Part shown: positions 49,969 through 57,965 of the stretch, one piece after another
Layout: the number at the start of each line of letters is the position of its first letter
How positions within the stretch are numbered: the first letter of the stretch is position 1
DNA from: Mycobacterium sp.
GTDB lineage: Bacteria; Actinomycetota; Actinomycetes; Mycobacteriales; Mycobacteriaceae
DNA length: 63,955 nt
Reading direction: 5' to 3'
Assembly: GCF_025965855.1 (NCBI RefSeq)
Contig: NZ_JAOPWB010000301.1
Span: forward strand, 1 to 63,955
Program-made: the position numbers and the translations under genes
The notes under the pieces: generated by a model
Told to the model about the DNA's origin: nothing
What the model saw: the letters and a program-made list of their open reading frames with translations, nothing else
Database searches by the model: none

Positions 49969-52128
49969 ATGGCAGAGAACACCATTGCGTGGGATAAGGA
50001 CGCCGACGGCATCGTCACGTTGACGCTTGACGACCCCACCGGCTCGGCCAACGTGATGAACGAGCACTACGCCGAGTCCATGCACAACGCGGTCGAACGC
50101 CTTGTCGCCGAGAAGGATTCGATCACCGGCGTGGTCATCACCAGCGCGAAGAAGACCTTCTTCGCCGGCGGCGACCTGAAGGGCATGATCAAGCTCGGCC
50201 CCGAGAACGCGGGTGAGGCTTTCGACACCGTCGAGGCGGTCAAGCGCGACCTGCGCGCCCTCGAGACCCTCGGCAGGCCCGTGGTGGCCGCCATCAACGG
50301 CGCCGCGCTCGGCGGCGGCCTCGAGATCGCGCTGGCCTGTCACCACCGCATCGCCGCCGACGTCAAGGGCCTCGTCGTCGGTCTGCCCGAGGTCACGCTG
50401 GGCCTGCTGCCCGGCGGGGGCGGGGTAACCCGCACCGTGCGGATGTTCGGCATCCAGAACGCGTTCATGAACATCCTGTCGCAGGGCACCCGCTTCAAGC
50501 CGGACAAGGCCAAGGAAATCGGCCTGGTCGATGAGCGCGTCGGCTCGGTCGAGGAACTGGTGCCGAGGGCGAAGGCTTGGATAAAAGAGGAGCTCAAGGA
50601 CAACCCCGACCGTGTCTTCGTCCAGCCGTGGGATGCGAAGGGCTACAAGATGCCCGGCGGCACCCCGTCCAGCCCGGCGCTGGCCGGCATCCTGCCGTCG
50701 TTCCCGGCGCTGCTGCGCAAGCAGCTCAAGGGCGCACCGATGCCGGCGCCGCGGGCCATCCTGGACGCGGCCGTCGAGGGCGCGCAGGTGGACTTCGACA
50801 CCGCCAGCCGCATCGAGAGCCGCTACTTCACGCAGCTCGTCACCGGCCAGGTCGCCAAGAACATGATCCAGGCGTTCTTCTTCGACCTGCAGCACATCAA
50901 CGGCGGCGGCTCGCGGCCGGAGGGAATCGGCAAGACGCCGATCAACAAGATCGGCGTGCTGGGCGCGGGCATGATGGGCGCCGGCATCGCGTACGTGTCG
51001 GCCAAGGCCGGCTTTGAAGTGGTGCTCAAAGATGTGAGCGCGGAAGCTGCCGCTAAGGGCAAGGGCTACTCGGAAAAGCTTGAGGCTAAGGCACTTCAAC
51101 GCGGCAAGACCACCGAGGAGAAGAGCAAGGCGCTGCTGGACCGCATCACGCCGACGGCCGACGCCGCCGACTTCAAGGGCGTCGACTTCGTGATCGAGGC
51201 GGTGTTCGAGAGCCAGGACCTCAAGCACAAGGTGTTTGGTGAGATCGAGGACGTCGTCGAGCCCAACGCCCTGCTCGGGTCGAACACCTCGACGCTGCCG
51301 ATCACCGGTCTGGCGACCGGCGTGAAGCGCCAAGAGGACTTCCTCGGGATCCACTTCTTCTCACCGGTCGACAAGATGCCGCTGGTGGAAATCATCAAGG
51401 GCGAGAAGACTTCTGACGAGGCGCTGGCCCGGGTGTTCGACTACACGCTGGCCATCGGCAAGACCCCGATCGTCGTCAACGACAGCCGCGGCTTCTTCAC
51501 CAGCCGCGTCATCGGCACGTTCGTGAACGAGGCGCTGGCGATGCTCGGCGAAGGCGTCGAGCCCGCCAGCGTCGAGCACGCCGGTTCGCAGGCCGGCTAC
51601 CCCGCGCCGCCGCTGCAGCTGTCCGACGAGCTCAACCTGGAGCTGATGCACAAGATCGCCGTCGCCAGCCGCAAGGGTGTCGAGGACGCGGGCGGCACCT
51701 ACGAGCCGCACCCGGCGGAAGCCGTGGTCGAGAAGATGATCGAGATCGGCCGGCCGTCGCGGTTGAAGGGCGCGGGCTTCTACGAGTACGCCGACGGCAA
51801 GCGCACCAGCCTGTGGCCGGGCCTGCGGGAGACGTTCAAGTCCGGTTCCTCACAGCCACCGCTGCAGGACATGATCGACCGGATGCTGTTCGCCGAGGCG
51901 CTGGAAACCCAGAAGTGCCTGGACGAGGGTGTGCTGACGTCGACCGCCGATGCCAACATCGGGTCGATCATGGGCATCGGCTTCCCGCCTTACACCGGTG
52001 GTAGCGCGCAGTTCATCGTCGGATATCAGGGCCCGGCCGGCACGGGCAAGGAAGCCTTCGTGGCCCGGGCCCGGGAGCTGGCGGCCAAGTACGGCGACCG
52101 CTTCCTGCCGCCGGACTCGCTTACGTAG
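49969..52128 (+). CDS. fadB: FadB: enoyl-CoA hydratase / 3-hydroxyacyl-CoA dehydrogenase
   Basis: The ATG at 49969, 4 bp after fadA, gives 719 residues. The N-terminal crotonase domain (GGDLKGM near 66, GRPVVAAINGAALGGGLEIALACHHRIA near 104-125) carries hydratase activity. The dehydrogenase domain begins at IGVLGAGMMGAGIAYVSAKAG (NAD fold, about 327-347), with GIHFFSPVDKMPLVEII and the later GFFTSRVIGTF segment, then the C-terminal helical part. Together with FadA it forms the trifunctional enzyme. Length and order match Rv0860. A 58-nt palindrome follows. Confidence 0.96.
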   Translation: MAENTIAWDKDADGIVTLTLDDPTGSANVMNEHYAESMHNAVERLVAEKDSITGVVITSAKKTFFAGGDLKGMIKLGPENAGEAFDTVEAVKRDLRALETLGRPVVAAINGAALGGGLEIALACHHRIAADVKGLVVGLPEVTLGLLPGGGGVTRTVRMFGIQNAFMNILSQGTRFKPDKAKEIGLVDERVGSVEELVPRAKAWIKEELKDNPDRVFVQPWDAKGYKMPGGTPSSPALAGILPSFPALLRKQLKGAPMPAPRAILDAAVEGAQVDFDTASRIESRYFTQLVTGQVAKNMIQAFFFDLQHINGGGSRPEGIGKTPINKIGVLGAGMMGAGIAYVSAKAGFEVVLKDVSAEAAAKGKGYSEKLEAKALQRGKTTEEKSKALLDRITPTADAADFKGVDFVIEAVFESQDLKHKVFGEIEDVVEPNALLGSNTSTLPITGLATGVKRQEDFLGIHFFSPVDKMPLVEIIKGEKTSDEALARVFDYTLAIGKTPIVVNDSRGFFTSRVIGTFVNEALAMLGEGVEPASVEHAGSQAGYPAPPLQLSDELNLELMHKIAVASRKGVEDAGGTYEPHPAEAVVEKMIEIGRPSRLKGAGFYEYADGKRTSLWPGLRETFKSGSSQPPLQDMIDRMLFAEALETQKCLDEGVLTSTADANIGSIMGIGFPPYTGGSAQFIVGYQGPAGTGKEAFVARARELAAKYGDRFLPPDSLT

Positions 52129-52144
52129 ACCCCGCCAGCCCGCG

Positions 52145-52202
52145 CGAGCAGACGCGAAAGCCCCCAAAACACCCTGTTTTAGGGGGCTTTCGCGTCTGCT
52201 CG
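52145..52202. repeat. 58-nt palindromic repeat, copy 2 (probable bidirectional terminator)
   Basis: The arm CGAGCAGACGCGAAAGCCCC (21 bases with the next C) is repeated in exact inverse at the right end; the inner part also pairs (AAAAC with GTTTT). Compared with copy 1, A changes to G in the left arm and the paired T changes to C in the right arm, so base pairing is kept. It lies between convergent fadB (ends 52128) and the LLM gene (ends 52241). Confidence 0.85.
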
Positions 52203-52240
52203 GCCGGGAAGGGTCAGGCGGGGCGTGCCCAACGGTATGC

Positions 52241-53107
52241 CTAATCAGCGTTACAGGCCGCGGCGATCCGGCGCCATTGCTCGCGGGGGAAGGCGCTCGG
52301 GTCGGCCAGCAGCACCTGGACGCAGACGTGGTCGGCGCCGGCGGCTTGATGCTCGGCGACCCTGCGCATGATGGCCCCTTCGTCGCCCCACGCGATGATC
52401 GCGTCGAAGAGTCGATCGCTCACCTGTGCCAGATCGTCCTCAGAAAACCCGCTGCGCAGCAGGTTGTTGGCGTAGTTGGGCAACGCCAAATACGCACGGA
52501 GCCAATCGGTTCCGATGCGGTGCGCCTCATCGGCGGTGTCACACAGGATCACGGTCTGCTCCGGCAGCAGCAAGGGTCCGTCGCCCAAAGTCGAACGGGC
52601 AGAAGCGGTGTGCTCCGGGGTGACGAGGTAAGGGTGGGCCCCGCGGGCGCGGGTCGCGGACAGCGTCAGCATTTTCGGGCCGAGCGCGGCGAGGACCCGC
52701 GCGTCGGCCGGCACTGGTTGCGGCGCGGCGTCCAACCCGTCCAGGAACGACGCCGTCGCCGCCAGCGGTTTGCGATAGCGCCCGGGCGCGCCGGCGTCGA
52801 TCAGCGGCGCGTGGCTGACCCCGATACCGAGCAGGAAGCGCTCGCCGTGCTCAGCGGTCAGGGCAGCGTACGATGCGGCAACATCGCCGGCCGAATGCAT
52901 CCAGAGATTCAGGATTCCCGTGGCGATGACTGCCCGCGTGGTCGCGGTGAGCAGCCGTCCCACCGCGTCGAACACCGGCCCGCCCACATCGGGAATCCAC
53001 AGCGCCGTGAAGCCAAGCTCGTCCAATTCAGCTGCTGCGTCAGCGATTTCGGCTGGATCGCCGTAGCGCAGTTGACTGCTCCACACCCCGACACCGGCAA
53101 GGTCCAT
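52241..53107 (-). CDS. LLM-class (F420-dependent) oxidoreductase
   Basis: This 288-residue protein belongs to the luciferase-like TIM-barrel family: LAGVGVWSSQLRYGDPAEIADAAAELDELGFTALWIPDV, LTATTRAVIATGILNLW and GERFLLGIGVSHAP strands are typical of mycobacterial F420-type members. F420 rather than FMN use is inferred. It begins 20 bp after the FAD monooxygenase on the same strand, so the two probably share a transcript and act on the same compound. Substrate unknown. Confidence 0.88.
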   Translation of the reverse strand: MDLAGVGVWSSQLRYGDPAEIADAAAELDELGFTALWIPDVGGPVFDAVGRLLTATTRAVIATGILNLWMHSAGDVAASYAALTAEHGERFLLGIGVSHAPLIDAGAPGRYRKPLAATASFLDGLDAAPQPVPADARVLAALGPKMLTLSATRARGAHPYLVTPEHTASARSTLGDGPLLLPEQTVILCDTADEAHRIGTDWLRAYLALPNYANNLLRSGFSEDDLAQVSDRLFDAIIAWGDEGAIMRRVAEHQAAGADHVCVQVLLADPSAFPREQWRRIAAACNAD

Positions 53108-53127
53108 TGGCGATCATCCCTTTCTTG

Positions 53128-54336
53128 TCACGCCCCGGCTTCGCTGTAGTTGGGCACCTGCATCGAGTCGTGCATGCGCACACCCTTGGTGTTGGGCTTC
53201 GCCAGTGCCCTGGAAAGCGACCCGGGCATCAATGAGACTAACTGGGCCCCACGGGTTAAGGCCCAAACCCCGGCTCGGGAGCCGGGGATGATGCCCCTGG
53301 CGGCGCCCCGCGCGAAGGCCCGGCTGAGATGCACCGGCTCGCGCATCTGTAGCTCGTAGGCGGCGAACGCGCGCAGGTGATCGCCGTCGGCGCGGGCCAG
53401 CTCCCCGGCGAGCACGTAGGCGCCGAGGACCGCGAGGCTGGTGCTGCCGCCGACGGCGGGGCCGGGGCAGTACCCGGCGTCGCCGACGAGGGTGACCCGT
53501 CGGCGCGACCAGATGTTCATCCGTAGTTGGCTGATCGCATCGAAGTAGAACGCCTGCGTCCCGTCGATCTGCGCCAGCCAGCCGTCCACCTGGGAGTGCA
53601 TGGCCGCGAAGGTGTCGCGCAGTAATTCCTTCTGCCGCGACGAATCGCGGTGATCGTAGTCGAGCTCCTCTTTGCTGCGGAACATGAACACCACCCGGGC
53701 ATCGTCCAGATGCTCGGCAGTGTAGATGGCCGCGAGGCGACCGACGCCGATGTGCCCGACCATCTCGCCGGGGACGGCCAGTGCCTTGGGCGCCGACACC
53801 ACCGCCAGGTATCCGCCGATGAAGCGGGTGAGCGCGGCTTCCTCGCCAAAGACCAGGCGCCGAACGTTGGAGTGCAGCCCGTCGGCGCCGACGACGACGT
53901 CGAAGCTGCGGGTGGGGGAGCGCTCGAAGGTCACCTCGCCGTCCGGCTCGATCGTCGTAATGGAGTCGCCGAAAAGGTATTCGACGTCGTCGCGGCCGGC
54001 GTCGTAGTAAATCTCGCTGAGATCGTCGCGCATGATTTCCACGTGCCGGTCCGATGCGATGCCGACGAGCTTGGTCAGGTCGATCTCGGTGGGCCGGGGC
54101 CGGCCTTCCCGATACATCGTCAGGCGGTTCGTGCCGGTGGCGAGTTCCTCGATGCGCGGCAAAACGCCCATCTTCGCCGAGATCTCCATCGCCGGGCGGA
54201 ACAGGTCGACGGCGTGGCCGCCAGTCTTGCGCAGCGTCGCCGCGCGCTCGACGACGGTGACGTCGAAGCCGTGGCGGGTAAGCCAATACGCCACCACCGG
54301 TCCGGCGATGCTGGCGCCGGAGATCAGAACCCGCAT
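53128..54336 (-). CDS. FAD-dependent monooxygenase (PHBH fold)
   Basis: This 402-residue flavoprotein has the N-terminal FAD motif (MRVLISGASIAGPVVAYWL...VERAA), with the second glycine region slightly changed to G-A-S-I-A-G. DVVVGADGLHSNVRRLVFG (the DG motif, about 151-169) and GDAGYCPGPAVGGSTSLAVLGAYVLAGEL (GD motif, about 283) complete the p-hydroxybenzoate hydroxylase-type pattern. It likely hydroxylates an aromatic or polyketide-like compound. A 22-base inverted repeat ends just upstream of the start (54348-54369), suggesting repressor control. The LLM gene follows. Confidence 0.9.
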   Translation of the reverse strand: MRVLISGASIAGPVVAYWLTRHGFDVTVVERAATLRKTGGHAVDLFRPAMEISAKMGVLPRIEELATGTNRLTMYREGRPRPTEIDLTKLVGIASDRHVEIMRDDLSEIYYDAGRDDVEYLFGDSITTIEPDGEVTFERSPTRSFDVVVGADGLHSNVRRLVFGEEAALTRFIGGYLAVVSAPKALAVPGEMVGHIGVGRLAAIYTAEHLDDARVVFMFRSKEELDYDHRDSSRQKELLRDTFAAMHSQVDGWLAQIDGTQAFYFDAISQLRMNIWSRRRVTLVGDAGYCPGPAVGGSTSLAVLGAYVLAGELARADGDHLRAFAAYELQMREPVHLSRAFARGAARGIIPGSRAGVWALTRGAQLVSLMPGSLSRALAKPNTKGVRMHDSMQVPNYSEAGA

Positions 54337-54347
54337 GACGACCTTCC

Positions 54348-54369
54348 GCTTACCTAACCTTCGGTAAGC
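54348..54369. promoter_or_regulatory. 22-base inverted repeat before the FAD monooxygenase gene
   Basis: Arms GCTTACC and GGTAAGC are perfect inverse copies with an 8-base spacer; the repeat ends 11 bases upstream of the leftward ATG at 54336. This matches a TetR- or PadR-sized operator covering the ribosome-site region or promoter. No regulator gene of that kind lies next to it. Confidence 0.55.
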
Positions 54370-54401
54370 CTAATGGCCGGTGCTGGGCGCAGCGGACAGC
54401 G

Positions 54402-54668
54402 TTACGGGCTGCTCTGGTCCTGGGCATTCTGCGTGAAGATGTCGCCCGAGGTCTGGCCCTGGTCGTTGACGAAGTTGGTGTCGTCGGTGGCGAACGGCGC
54501 GGTGGCCGACGGACCGGATGCGACAACGGTTCCGGGCTCAACATGTGGCGAGGCGCTGAATAGCGCGAGCGCCGCGACGGTCGCGGCTCCCGCGAAGATC
54601 AGTTGCGCCACGCGGATTTGTCGACGCCGAACGTCGGATACAGCTGTTTCGTGCCGGAGGTCTGTCAT
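54402..54668 (-). CDS. Small single-pass membrane protein of unknown function
   Basis: This 88-residue protein has a basic N-terminus (VRRRQIRVAQLI), one helix (about 20-40) and an acidic, Thr/Ser/Asn-rich tail (DDTNFVNDQGQTSGDIFTQNAQDQSSP). It may be exported or inner-membrane-anchored with the tail outside. Start: ATG with GGATGG upstream. It precedes the FAD monooxygenase on the same strand by 65 bp, but the inverted repeat between them suggests separate control. No family is recognised. Confidence 0.65.
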   Translation of the reverse strand: MTDLRHETAVSDVRRRQIRVAQLIFAGAATVAALALFSASPHVEPGTVVASGPSATAPFATDDTNFVNDQGQTSGDIFTQNAQDQSSP

Positions 54669-54762
54669 CCATCCTGTTTAGGACTTCGTTGTCGGGAGCG
54701 GCTGGGCGCGAGCTATCGATACGCTGTGAGGCCGAGCCGTCACCGGGCTACAGTCCCTTGCT

Positions 54763-55752
54763 ATGCGCTTCGGTCTCTTCATCCCGCAAGGCTGGCGATT
54801 GGATCTGGTCGGCATCGACCCCGAGAAACACTGGGCGGTGATGCGCGACCTGGCCGCCTACGCCGACAACAGCGCCTGGGACTCGCTGTGGGTCTACGAC
54901 CACTTCCACACGGTCCCGATGCCAACGGGCGAGGCCACCCACGAGGCGTGGTCGCTGATGGCGGCGTACGCGGCGACCACCTCGCGGATCAAACTCGGCC
55001 AGATGTGCACCGCGATGAGCTACCGCAATCCGGTGTATCTGGCCAAGGTGGCCGCGACCGCCGACATCATCTCGGGCGGGCGGATTCAGATGGGAATCGG
55101 CGGCGGCTGGTACGAACACGAGTGGCGCGCTTACGGTTACGGGTTCCCGTCGGCTAAGGTGCGGTTGGCCCGGCTGGACGAAGGCGTGCAGATCATGCGC
55201 GACGCCTGGCGCGACGGCAAAGTCAGTTTCGACGGCGAGCACTATCAGGTCGACGGCGCGATCGTCGCCCCGAAGCCTTTGCAGGGCAACGGTATACCGC
55301 TGTGGATCGCCGGCGGTGGGGAGAAGGTGACGTTGCGCATCGCCGCCAAATACGCGCAGTACACCAACTTCACCCCGGAGCTCGAGGCATTCGCCCACAA
55401 GTCGGAGGTGCTGGCAGCGCATTGCCGCGACGTGGGCACCGACTTCGAGGGGATCGTGCGTTCGGTCAATGTCAACGCGGTCATCGGCACATCGGACGCC
55501 GACGTCAAGGATCGGCTGCAACGGGTGCGCGACCGGTTGGTCGGCTATGTGCCGGAGGCGGCTGCCGATGCGATGATCGCCGGCACCACCGGACCGGAGT
55601 CGGCGGTGGGTACAACCGAACAAGTGATCGAGCGGATCGCGAGGATCCGCGACCTTGGATGCGGGTACGCGATCTGCTATTTCCCGGAGGCCGCGTACGA
55701 CCGCTCGGGTATCGAGCTATTCGAACGGGACGTCATTCCCGCGCTGCGTTAG
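54763..55752 (+). CDS. LLM-class F420-dependent oxidoreductase
   Basis: This 329-residue protein has LLM motifs MRFGLFIPQGWRLDLVGIDPE at the start, WDSLWVYDHFHTVPMP, TSRIKLGQMCTAMSYRNPVYLAKVAATAD and GRIQMGIGGGWYEHEW, with a last GPESAVGTTEQVIERIA segment. Members of this group often use F420 for hydride transfer on xenobiotics or cell-wall lipids. It is separate from the LLM gene at 52241 and not closely similar to it. It is convergent, with a 4-bp overlap, with a small monooxygenase-fold gene. Confidence 0.9.
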   Translation: MRFGLFIPQGWRLDLVGIDPEKHWAVMRDLAAYADNSAWDSLWVYDHFHTVPMPTGEATHEAWSLMAAYAATTSRIKLGQMCTAMSYRNPVYLAKVAATADIISGGRIQMGIGGGWYEHEWRAYGYGFPSAKVRLARLDEGVQIMRDAWRDGKVSFDGEHYQVDGAIVAPKPLQGNGIPLWIAGGGEKVTLRIAAKYAQYTNFTPELEAFAHKSEVLAAHCRDVGTDFEGIVRSVNVNAVIGTSDADVKDRLQRVRDRLVGYVPEAAADAMIAGTTGPESAVGTTEQVIERIARIRDLGCGYAICYFPEAAYDRSGIELFERDVIPALR

Positions 55753-56042
55753 ATGTCCGTGGTGGCGTACCGCGTCTTGACGGGAGGCGCGGCCAGCAGG
55801 GGAGGAAGCTCGGTAACTTTTCCCGGGCCGGCGCGGAAGGCACGGTAGGCCTCGTCGTGCTCGACGGTGTCCCAGAGTTCGTAAATGACCCAGTGCGCTT
55901 CGTCGTCCTCATCGACGAGCACGTCGGTCGCGAGGTTCCCGTCGAACGCGCGGGTGCGTTGGAGCGTCCGGCGCATGAGATCCCGCGCCGCAGGCACCGC
56001 CTCGGGCTTCAGCCTGAGTTCGAGTAGCACCGTGACGGGCAT
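55749..56042 (-). CDS. Antibiotic biosynthesis monooxygenase (ABM)-domain protein
   Basis: The ATG at 56042 gives 97 residues (an upstream frame to 56135 is not needed). MPVTVLLELRLKPEAVPAARDLMRRTLQRTRAFDGNLATDVLVDEDDEAHWVIYELWDTVEHDEAY is the ferredoxin-like fold with the aromatic-lined pocket of ABM/YgiN-type quinol monooxygenases, usually dimeric. It is convergent with the LLM gene and lies about 220 bp before the DUF35 gene on the other strand. Substrate unknown. Confidence 0.85.
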   Translation of the reverse strand: MPVTVLLELRLKPEAVPAARDLMRRTLQRTRAFDGNLATDVLVDEDDEAHWVIYELWDTVEHDEAYRAFRAGPGKVTELPPLLAAPPVKTRYATTDI

Positions 56043-56265
56043 GGTCGTCTCCTCACATCGCGTCGGGGTCGCACTTGGGGCTTCGCCACGATAACGCGTT
56101 GTGAGGGCGAGCCGGCGGTCACATCGGCCATACATTTCCCTCGCGGGAGGGGCTCTGGTTACCGAGCGCGATGCGGACGACCGGCGATGAGAATGCGGTT
56201 TCCACTTTTCGGAAAGCTGTTATACGGTTCAGTGAGCATGGTTCTGTTCGACACTGGAGGATCCC

Positions 56266-56682
56266 TTGACGCAGAAGGCACTCGCCCCGGAAATCTCCAC
56301 CTGGCCCGACGAGAACCCGCAGCTGATCGGGAGTCGTTGCGGCAACTGTGGCGCCACGACCTTCCCCGTCCAGCAGTGGTGCCCGCGCTGCAGCGGGGAC
56401 GAGATGACCGAGTTGACGTTGCCGCGCCGCGGGACCCTCGTCGCATGGACCACACAGGGCTTCCCGCCCGGAGCGCCCTTTGCCGGTCCGACCGGTAAGG
56501 ACTTCGTGCCGTTCGGGGTCGGGCTGGTCCAGCTGGGCGACATCATTCGAGTCGAGGGTCGGCTGACCGAAAACGACCCGGGCAAGCTGCAATTCGGTCA
56601 GGAGGTCGAGCTGACCATGGTGCCGTTGACCACCGACGAGGAGGGCGCCGACGTCATGACGTTCGCCTTCCAGCCGGTCTAG
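56266..56682 (+). CDS. OB-fold / zinc-ribbon (DUF35) acyl-CoA-binding protein
   Basis: A TTG start (56266) behind GGAGG gives 138 residues. A zinc ribbon C-G-N-C...C-P-R-C lies at about residues 27-46, followed by an OB-fold (DFVPFGVGLVQLGDIIRVEGRLTEN). DUF35 proteins pair with thiolase-like proteins, as in ChsH-type and Ltp2-type steroid side-chain enzymes of actinobacteria. The thiolase-like gene follows 67 bp downstream and is the obvious partner. It is probably needed for that enzyme's stability and substrate binding. Confidence 0.88.
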   Translation: MTQKALAPEISTWPDENPQLIGSRCGNCGATTFPVQQWCPRCSGDEMTELTLPRRGTLVAWTTQGFPPGAPFAGPTGKDFVPFGVGLVQLGDIIRVEGRLTENDPGKLQFGQEVELTMVPLTTDEEGADVMTFAFQPV

Positions 56683-56749
56683 TGGCGATCGCGAGCGCGG
56701 CGAAGCCGGGTGAAGCGGGTCGCCACCATCTACCCAGGAGGAGCCTGAG

Positions 56750-57895
56750 ATGACTAACGATGTGGCCATCATCGGCGTGGGCCTGCATCCGTTCGGCAGG
56801 TTCGACAAGAGTTGCATGCAGATGGGTGCCGAGGCCATCCAATCCGCGCTGAGCGATGCCGGTGTGGACTGGAAGGACATCCAGTTCGGCTTCGGTGGCA
56901 GCCACGAAATCTCCAACCCCGACGCGGTAACCCGCCTTGTCGGCCTGACCGGCATCACGTTCACCAACGTGTTCAACGCCTGTGCCACCGCGGCCAGCGC
57001 CATTCAGCAGACCGCCGACACGATCCGGTTGGGCAAGTACGACATCGGCATCGCCATCGGCATGGACAAGCACCCACGCGGCGCGTTCACCGACGAACCG
57101 TCCTGCCTCGGGTTACCGCGTTGGTATGGCGAGAACGGGCAGTTCGTGACCACCAAGTTCTTCGGAATGAAGGCCAACAAGTACATCCACGACCACAACA
57201 TCTCCCAGGCCACGCTGGCCAAGGTCGCGGCCAAGAACTTCCGCAACGGCGCACTGAATCCAAACGCGTTCCGCCGCAAGCCGATCCCCGAGGAAGAGAT
57301 CCTCAACTCGGCCGTGCTCAACTACCCGCTGACCCAGTACATGTTCTGCGCACCCGACGAGGGCGCCGCCGCGCTCATCATGTGCCGTGGTGACCTGGCG
57401 CACAAGTTCACCGACAAGCCGGTGTACGTGCGCGCCTGCGAGATCCGGACCCGCCGTTACGGCGCCTACGAAGTGCACGCCACGTCGGCTCCGTTGGACG
57501 AGGATGCCTCACCGACCGTGTACGCCGCCAAGGCCGCCTACGAGGCCGCGGGCGTGGGGCCCGAGGATGTCGACGTCGCCCAGCTGCAAGACACCGACGC
57601 CGGCGCCGAGGTGATCCACATGGCCGAGACGGGCCTGTGCGCCGACGGCGAGCAAGAGAAACTGGTGGCCGACGGTGCCACCGAGATCCACGGCTCGATG
57701 CCCGTCAACACCGACGGCGGGTTGATTGCCAACGGCGAGCCGATCGGCGCGTCGGGGCTGCGGCAGATGCACGAGCTGGTGCGCCAGTTGCGGGGCCAGG
57801 CGGGGGAGCGTCAGGTGCCCGGCAACCCGCGCGTGGGCCTGGCTCAGGTATACGGCGCGCCGGGCACCGCGTCGGCGACCATCCTGTCGCTCTAG
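56750..57895 (+). CDS. Thiolase-like protein (lipid-transfer / SCP2-type)
   Basis: This 381-residue thiolase-fold protein starts behind GGAGGAG. It has a cysteine at the usual nucleophile position (FNAC78ATAAS) and the conserved NTDGG and GEPIGASG loops, but the typical C-terminal CxG motif of degradative thiolases is replaced (QVYGAPGTASATILSL). This is the pattern of SCP-x / Ltp2-type proteins, which can act as retro-aldolases or thiolases on bulky CoA esters. With the DUF35 partner it may cleave a branched side chain; the exact reaction is uncertain. A 58-nt palindrome follows 9 bp after the stop. Confidence 0.88.
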   Translation: MTNDVAIIGVGLHPFGRFDKSCMQMGAEAIQSALSDAGVDWKDIQFGFGGSHEISNPDAVTRLVGLTGITFTNVFNACATAASAIQQTADTIRLGKYDIGIAIGMDKHPRGAFTDEPSCLGLPRWYGENGQFVTTKFFGMKANKYIHDHNISQATLAKVAAKNFRNGALNPNAFRRKPIPEEEILNSAVLNYPLTQYMFCAPDEGAAALIMCRGDLAHKFTDKPVYVRACEIRTRRYGAYEVHATSAPLDEDASPTVYAAKAAYEAAGVGPEDVDVAQLQDTDAGAEVIHMAETGLCADGEQEKLVADGATEIHGSMPVNTDGGLIANGEPIGASGLRQMHELVRQLRGQAGERQVPGNPRVGLAQVYGAPGTASATILSL

Positions 57896-57904
57896 CTTCT
57901 CACG

Positions 57905-57962
57905 CGAACAGACGCAAAAGCCCCCATTTCGGTACGAAATTGGGGGCTTTTGCGTCTGCTCG
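57905..57962. repeat. 58-nt palindromic repeat, copy 3 (probable bidirectional terminator)
   Basis: The left arm CGAACAGACGCAAAAGCCCC is repeated inversely at the right end with one mismatch at the fourth base, and ATTTCG/CGAAAT inner arms pair around GTA. It has the same length and terminal sequence as copies 1 and 2. It lies between convergent thiolase (ends 57895) and XPB helicase (ends 57966) genes. Confidence 0.85.
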
Positions 57963-57965
57963 GCC

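Noticed and set aside
56189..56203. GAGAATGCGGTTTCC as another member of the operator family
   Set aside because: Only one arm fits (GAGAAT); the other matches 3 of 6 bases, no better than chance.
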